Positions 63,701-64,000 of a stretch of DNA of 64,000 nt are shown here, piece after piece; the first letter of the stretch is position 1; each line of letters starts with the position of its first letter. Under the pieces are notes generated by a model. It searched no databases. It was given only the letters and a program-made list of their open reading frames with translations, and was not told the DNA's origin. The translations under genes and the position numbers were made by a program. Origin of the DNA: Planococcus citri (lineage: Eukaryota; Arthropoda; Insecta; Hemiptera; Pseudococcidae); NCBI RefSeq assembly GCF_950023065.1, contig NC_088677.1, positions 46,888,555-46,952,554 on the forward strand. The letters are read 5' to 3'.

Positions 63701-64000
63701 TTTTTACTATTGTGATTTTACGAAATCGATTTTAAACGAAACTTGCCAATTTTCTTTCCGTTTAGATCCCACATTTTTTTCAGTTAATTAAAACTATAGC
63801 ATCGTATCGCCCCCGTCGCGCTGAGCCGCGTCAATTATTTTAATTAGATTGCTCTTTTAATTTGGCCAAATTGGCGAAATAAGGGTAAACGAATGAGTAA
63901 TTTAATCGAGTTTGAAATGCTTTCATCGGAATGCTAAATAGGTACATGAAAGAAATTTCGCGTAGTTCTTTTCTTCGGGCGCATTTCGAATGAATAATTC
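57702..64000. other. Gene-poor region upstream of the peptide precursor
   Basis: No coding gene recognised in about 6.3 kb. It must contain the leader exon and promoter of the peptide gene. It shows scattered AGGT/ACCT runs, a G-rich tract at 59025-59057 and CpG-bearing sequence around 59400-59640 of unknown nature. Open frames are short and lack similarity or codon pattern. Confidence 0.55.
59025..59057 (+). repeat. G-rich tract (possible G-quadruplex)
   Basis: G11 followed by tgttggtgggttga and G8 in AT-rich DNA. This meets the general pattern of four G-runs on the plus strand. Confidence 0.6.

Overview
The window is a gene-sparse, AT-rich piece of an insect nuclear genome. Small-intron genes with canonical GT..AG junctions, an ecdysis triggering hormone precursor, two CYP4-type cytochrome P450 genes and a BRWD/PHIP gene point to an arthropod. 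The very frequent AGGT/ACCT tetranucleotides (taggtaggtacctacc) fit a hemipteran such as a mealybug or other scale insect, but that placement is inference. No tRNA, rRNA or CRISPR array was found.

Layout. 2.5-5.6 kb (+): the last three coding exons of nudC; its 5' part lies outside the window. 6.6-19.5 kb (-) and 22.9-33.5 kb (-): two tandem CYP4 genes, each rebuilt here from 12 coding exons into a closed reading frame (527 and 521 codons) with the same exon phases. Their introns hold much of the repeat load: a 900-bp palindrome, a hAT-like element with an 8-bp target duplication, foldback repeats, a reverse transcriptase scrap and a tRNA-like SINE head. 33.8-35.2 kb: a 1.33-kb element with terminal inverted repeats. 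37.5-39.5 kb (-): DHDDS, the catalytic subunit of dehydrodolichyl diphosphate synthase. 40.4-42.3 kb (+): a divergently transcribed, shorter DHDDS paralogue with the same intron positions but an altered catalytic motif. 42.7-43.4 kb (+): ecdysis triggering hormone. 44.4-52.1 kb (+): a complete 27-exon BRWD/PHIP-type WD40-bromodomain gene (1550 codons). 54.8-57.7 kb (-): a 593-residue secreted precursor with about 12 copies of a dibasic-bounded FG-containing peptide, the best candidate here for a poorly described signalling system. 57.7-64 kb: no gene seen.

The genes do not form an operon or one pathway. Functional themes are dynein/Hsp90 co-chaperone work (nudC), ER oxidation (P450s), dolichol synthesis (DHDDS pair), moulting and other peptide signalling (ETH and the multicopy precursor) and chromatin reading (BRWD). 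Splice coordinates were read by eye from GT/AG sites, reading-frame continuity and family similarity; no alignment or RNA data were available.
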